The notes under the pieces are model-generated. The model saw only the letters and a program-made list of their open reading frames with translations, was not told the origin of the DNA and did no database searches. Of a DNA stretch of 7,670 nt, positions 6,908 through 7,670 are shown one piece after another. The DNA lies in the NCBI GenBank assembly GCA_964624465.1, contig CAZUZD010000296.1:1-7670 (forward strand). Direction: 5' to 3'. The position numbers and the translations under genes are program-made. Position 1 is the first letter of the stretch. Every line of letters starts with the position of its first letter. This DNA comes from CAZUZD01 sp964624465 (GTDB taxonomy: Bacteria; Planctomycetota; Planctomycetia; Isosphaerales; Isosphaeraceae).

Positions 6908-6933
6908 CCGCCCTCCCTGGTGGGGCAGGGCGG
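6908..6933 (-). terminator. GC-rich hairpin downstream of leuS
   Basis: CCGCCCT (6908-6914) pairs perfectly with AGGGCGG (6927-6933); CCC (6915-6917) and GGG (6923-6925) extend the stem past one bulged C, leaving the loop TGGTG. It lies 50 bases after the leuS stop and about 110 bases before the methyltransferase start. It lacks a U-tract, so it could be a terminator, a 3'-end stabiliser or a leader structure of the next gene. Confidence 0.4.
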
Positions 6934-6983
6934 AAGAAGTGCGATGCCGGTTCACGACACCCGCGACAGTTGCCCCGGTGGCA

Positions 6984-7670
6984 CTACTTCTGAGAGAGCA
7001 CGAAGTTGACCAGCTTGCCGGGCACGACGATGACCTTGGCGATCGTCTGGCCCTGGAGGCTCGCGACGATCTTCGGGTCGGTGCGGGCGGCCAGCTCCAG
7101 GTCACCGCGGTCGGCGGTGGCCGAGACGACCACCCTGGTCTTCAGCTTGCCGTTGATCTGCACCGGCACCTCGACCTCGCTGGACTTCAGCAGCGCGGGG
7201 TCGAAGGTCGGCCAGGGCGCGTAGGCGAGGGTGCCCTCGTGGCCGAGTGCCTGCCAGAGTTCCTCGGCGACGTGCGGGGCCATCGGCGACAGCAGGAGAA
7301 CGAGTGTCTCCATGGCCGCGCGAGGACGGACCTCGGCCGAGGTGAAGGCGTTGACGAACTCCATCAGCTTGCTGATGGCCGTGTTGAACCGGAGCCCTTC
7401 GATGTCGTCGGTCACGCCCGCGACCGTGCGGGCGATCAGCCGGGCCTGCTCCTGGGTGGGCTGCGTGTCGGTCACCCGGGGATCGAGCGTGACCGTCTCG
7501 GAGTTGGCGTCGATGATCAGCCGCCACACCCGGTTCAGGAACCGGTACACACCCTCGACGCCCTTCATGCTCCAGGGCTTGGTCGCCTCGAGCGGGCCCA
7601 TGAACATCTCGTAGAGCCGCAGGCTGTCGGCGCCATACTCGCCGATGACCTCGTCGGGGTTGATCACGTT
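6984..7670 (-). CDS. leuS: Leucyl-tRNA synthetase, C-terminal part (5' end beyond the right edge)
   Basis: Charges tRNA-Leu with leucine in the cytoplasm. The 228 visible residues begin at NVINPDEVIGEYGADSLRLY, which in LeuS directly follows the KMSKS loop, so that signature must lie just outside the window. MGPLEATKPWS (24-34) and VYRFLNRVWRL (41-51) are typical of the start of the helical anticodon-binding domain. LSPMAPHVAEELWQALG at 127-143 is the conserved end of that domain, and VPVQINGKLKTRV (168-180) with IAKVIVVPGKLVNFVL (210-225) is the C-terminal tRNA-contacting domain. The protein ends with LSQK and a TAG stop at 6984. The fragment looks intact and ordinary, without frameshift. 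Confidence 0.97.
   Translation of the reverse strand, partial: NVINPDEVIGEYGADSLRLYEMFMGPLEATKPWSMKGVEGVYRFLNRVWRLIIDANSETVTLDPRVTDTQPTQEQARLIARTVAGVTDDIEGLRFNTAISKLMEFVNAFTSAEVRPRAAMETLVLLLSPMAPHVAEELWQALGHEGTLAYAPWPTFDPALLKSSEVEVPVQINGKLKTRVVVSATADRGDLELAARTDPKIVASLQGQTIAKVIVVPGKLVNFVLSQK

Noticed and set aside
6895..6920. tRNA or tmRNA 3'-end-like string (TTCGACTCCCGCC) as a possible tRNA or attachment-site remnant
   Set aside because: The bases before the T-loop-like TTCGACT do not pair with those after it, and no acceptor or anticodon arm can be drawn; no integrase or phage gene is nearby.

Overview
The window is a GC-rich bacterial chromosomal segment (about 70% G+C by eye, codons ending mostly in G or C). 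It holds five protein genes and no RNA gene, insertion sequence, CRISPR array or prophage that I can see. The gene types, namely a secreted NHLRC2-like thioredoxin/NHL protein, a long Hsp70-family protein without a DnaK-type substrate domain, a planctomycete-like Prs and a bacterial LeuS, fit a high-GC Planctomycetota member such as the Isosphaeraceae/Gemmataceae. That is an inference from recalled family resemblance, not a database match.

Layout, left to right. (1) Positions 1-648, minus strand: ribose-phosphate pyrophosphokinase (prs), cut by the left edge. Its last 10 codons inside the window are a C/G homopolymer stretch that no longer looks like Prs. (2) 649-901: divergent intergenic region with ribosome-binding sites and weak promoter-like elements for both flanking genes. 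(3) 902-2920, plus strand: exported protein with a thioredoxin domain (CCINC active site), six NHL blades and a C-terminal beta domain carrying a Cys pair. (4) 2921-3013: short convergent gap with a nested inverted repeat, a possible two-way terminator. (5) 3014-5893, minus strand: 959-residue Hsp70-family protein. (6) 5894-6100: leader region with a TATACT box beside a tandem 7-bp repeat, and a hairpin over the stop codon of the next gene. (7) 6101-6796, minus strand: class I SAM-dependent methyltransferase-like protein. (8) 6797-6983: gap with a GC-rich hairpin. (9) 6984-7670, minus strand: C-terminal third of leucyl-tRNA synthetase (leuS), cut by the right edge just after the KMSKS region.

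The genes do not form one pathway. Prs and LeuS are housekeeping enzymes (PRPP supply, tRNA charging). The thioredoxin/NHL protein probably acts in thiol redox or protein folding outside the cytoplasm, and the Hsp70-like protein is a cytoplasmic ATPase of unknown client. The three minus-strand genes on the right are separated by about 190-210 bp each, with hairpins in or near the gaps, so they look like separate transcription units rather than an operon. I found no strong evidence of a new multi-gene system. The most unusual items are the thioredoxin/NHL/beta-domain fusion, the lid-less Hsp70 with its long uncharacterised C-terminus, and the anomalous left edge.
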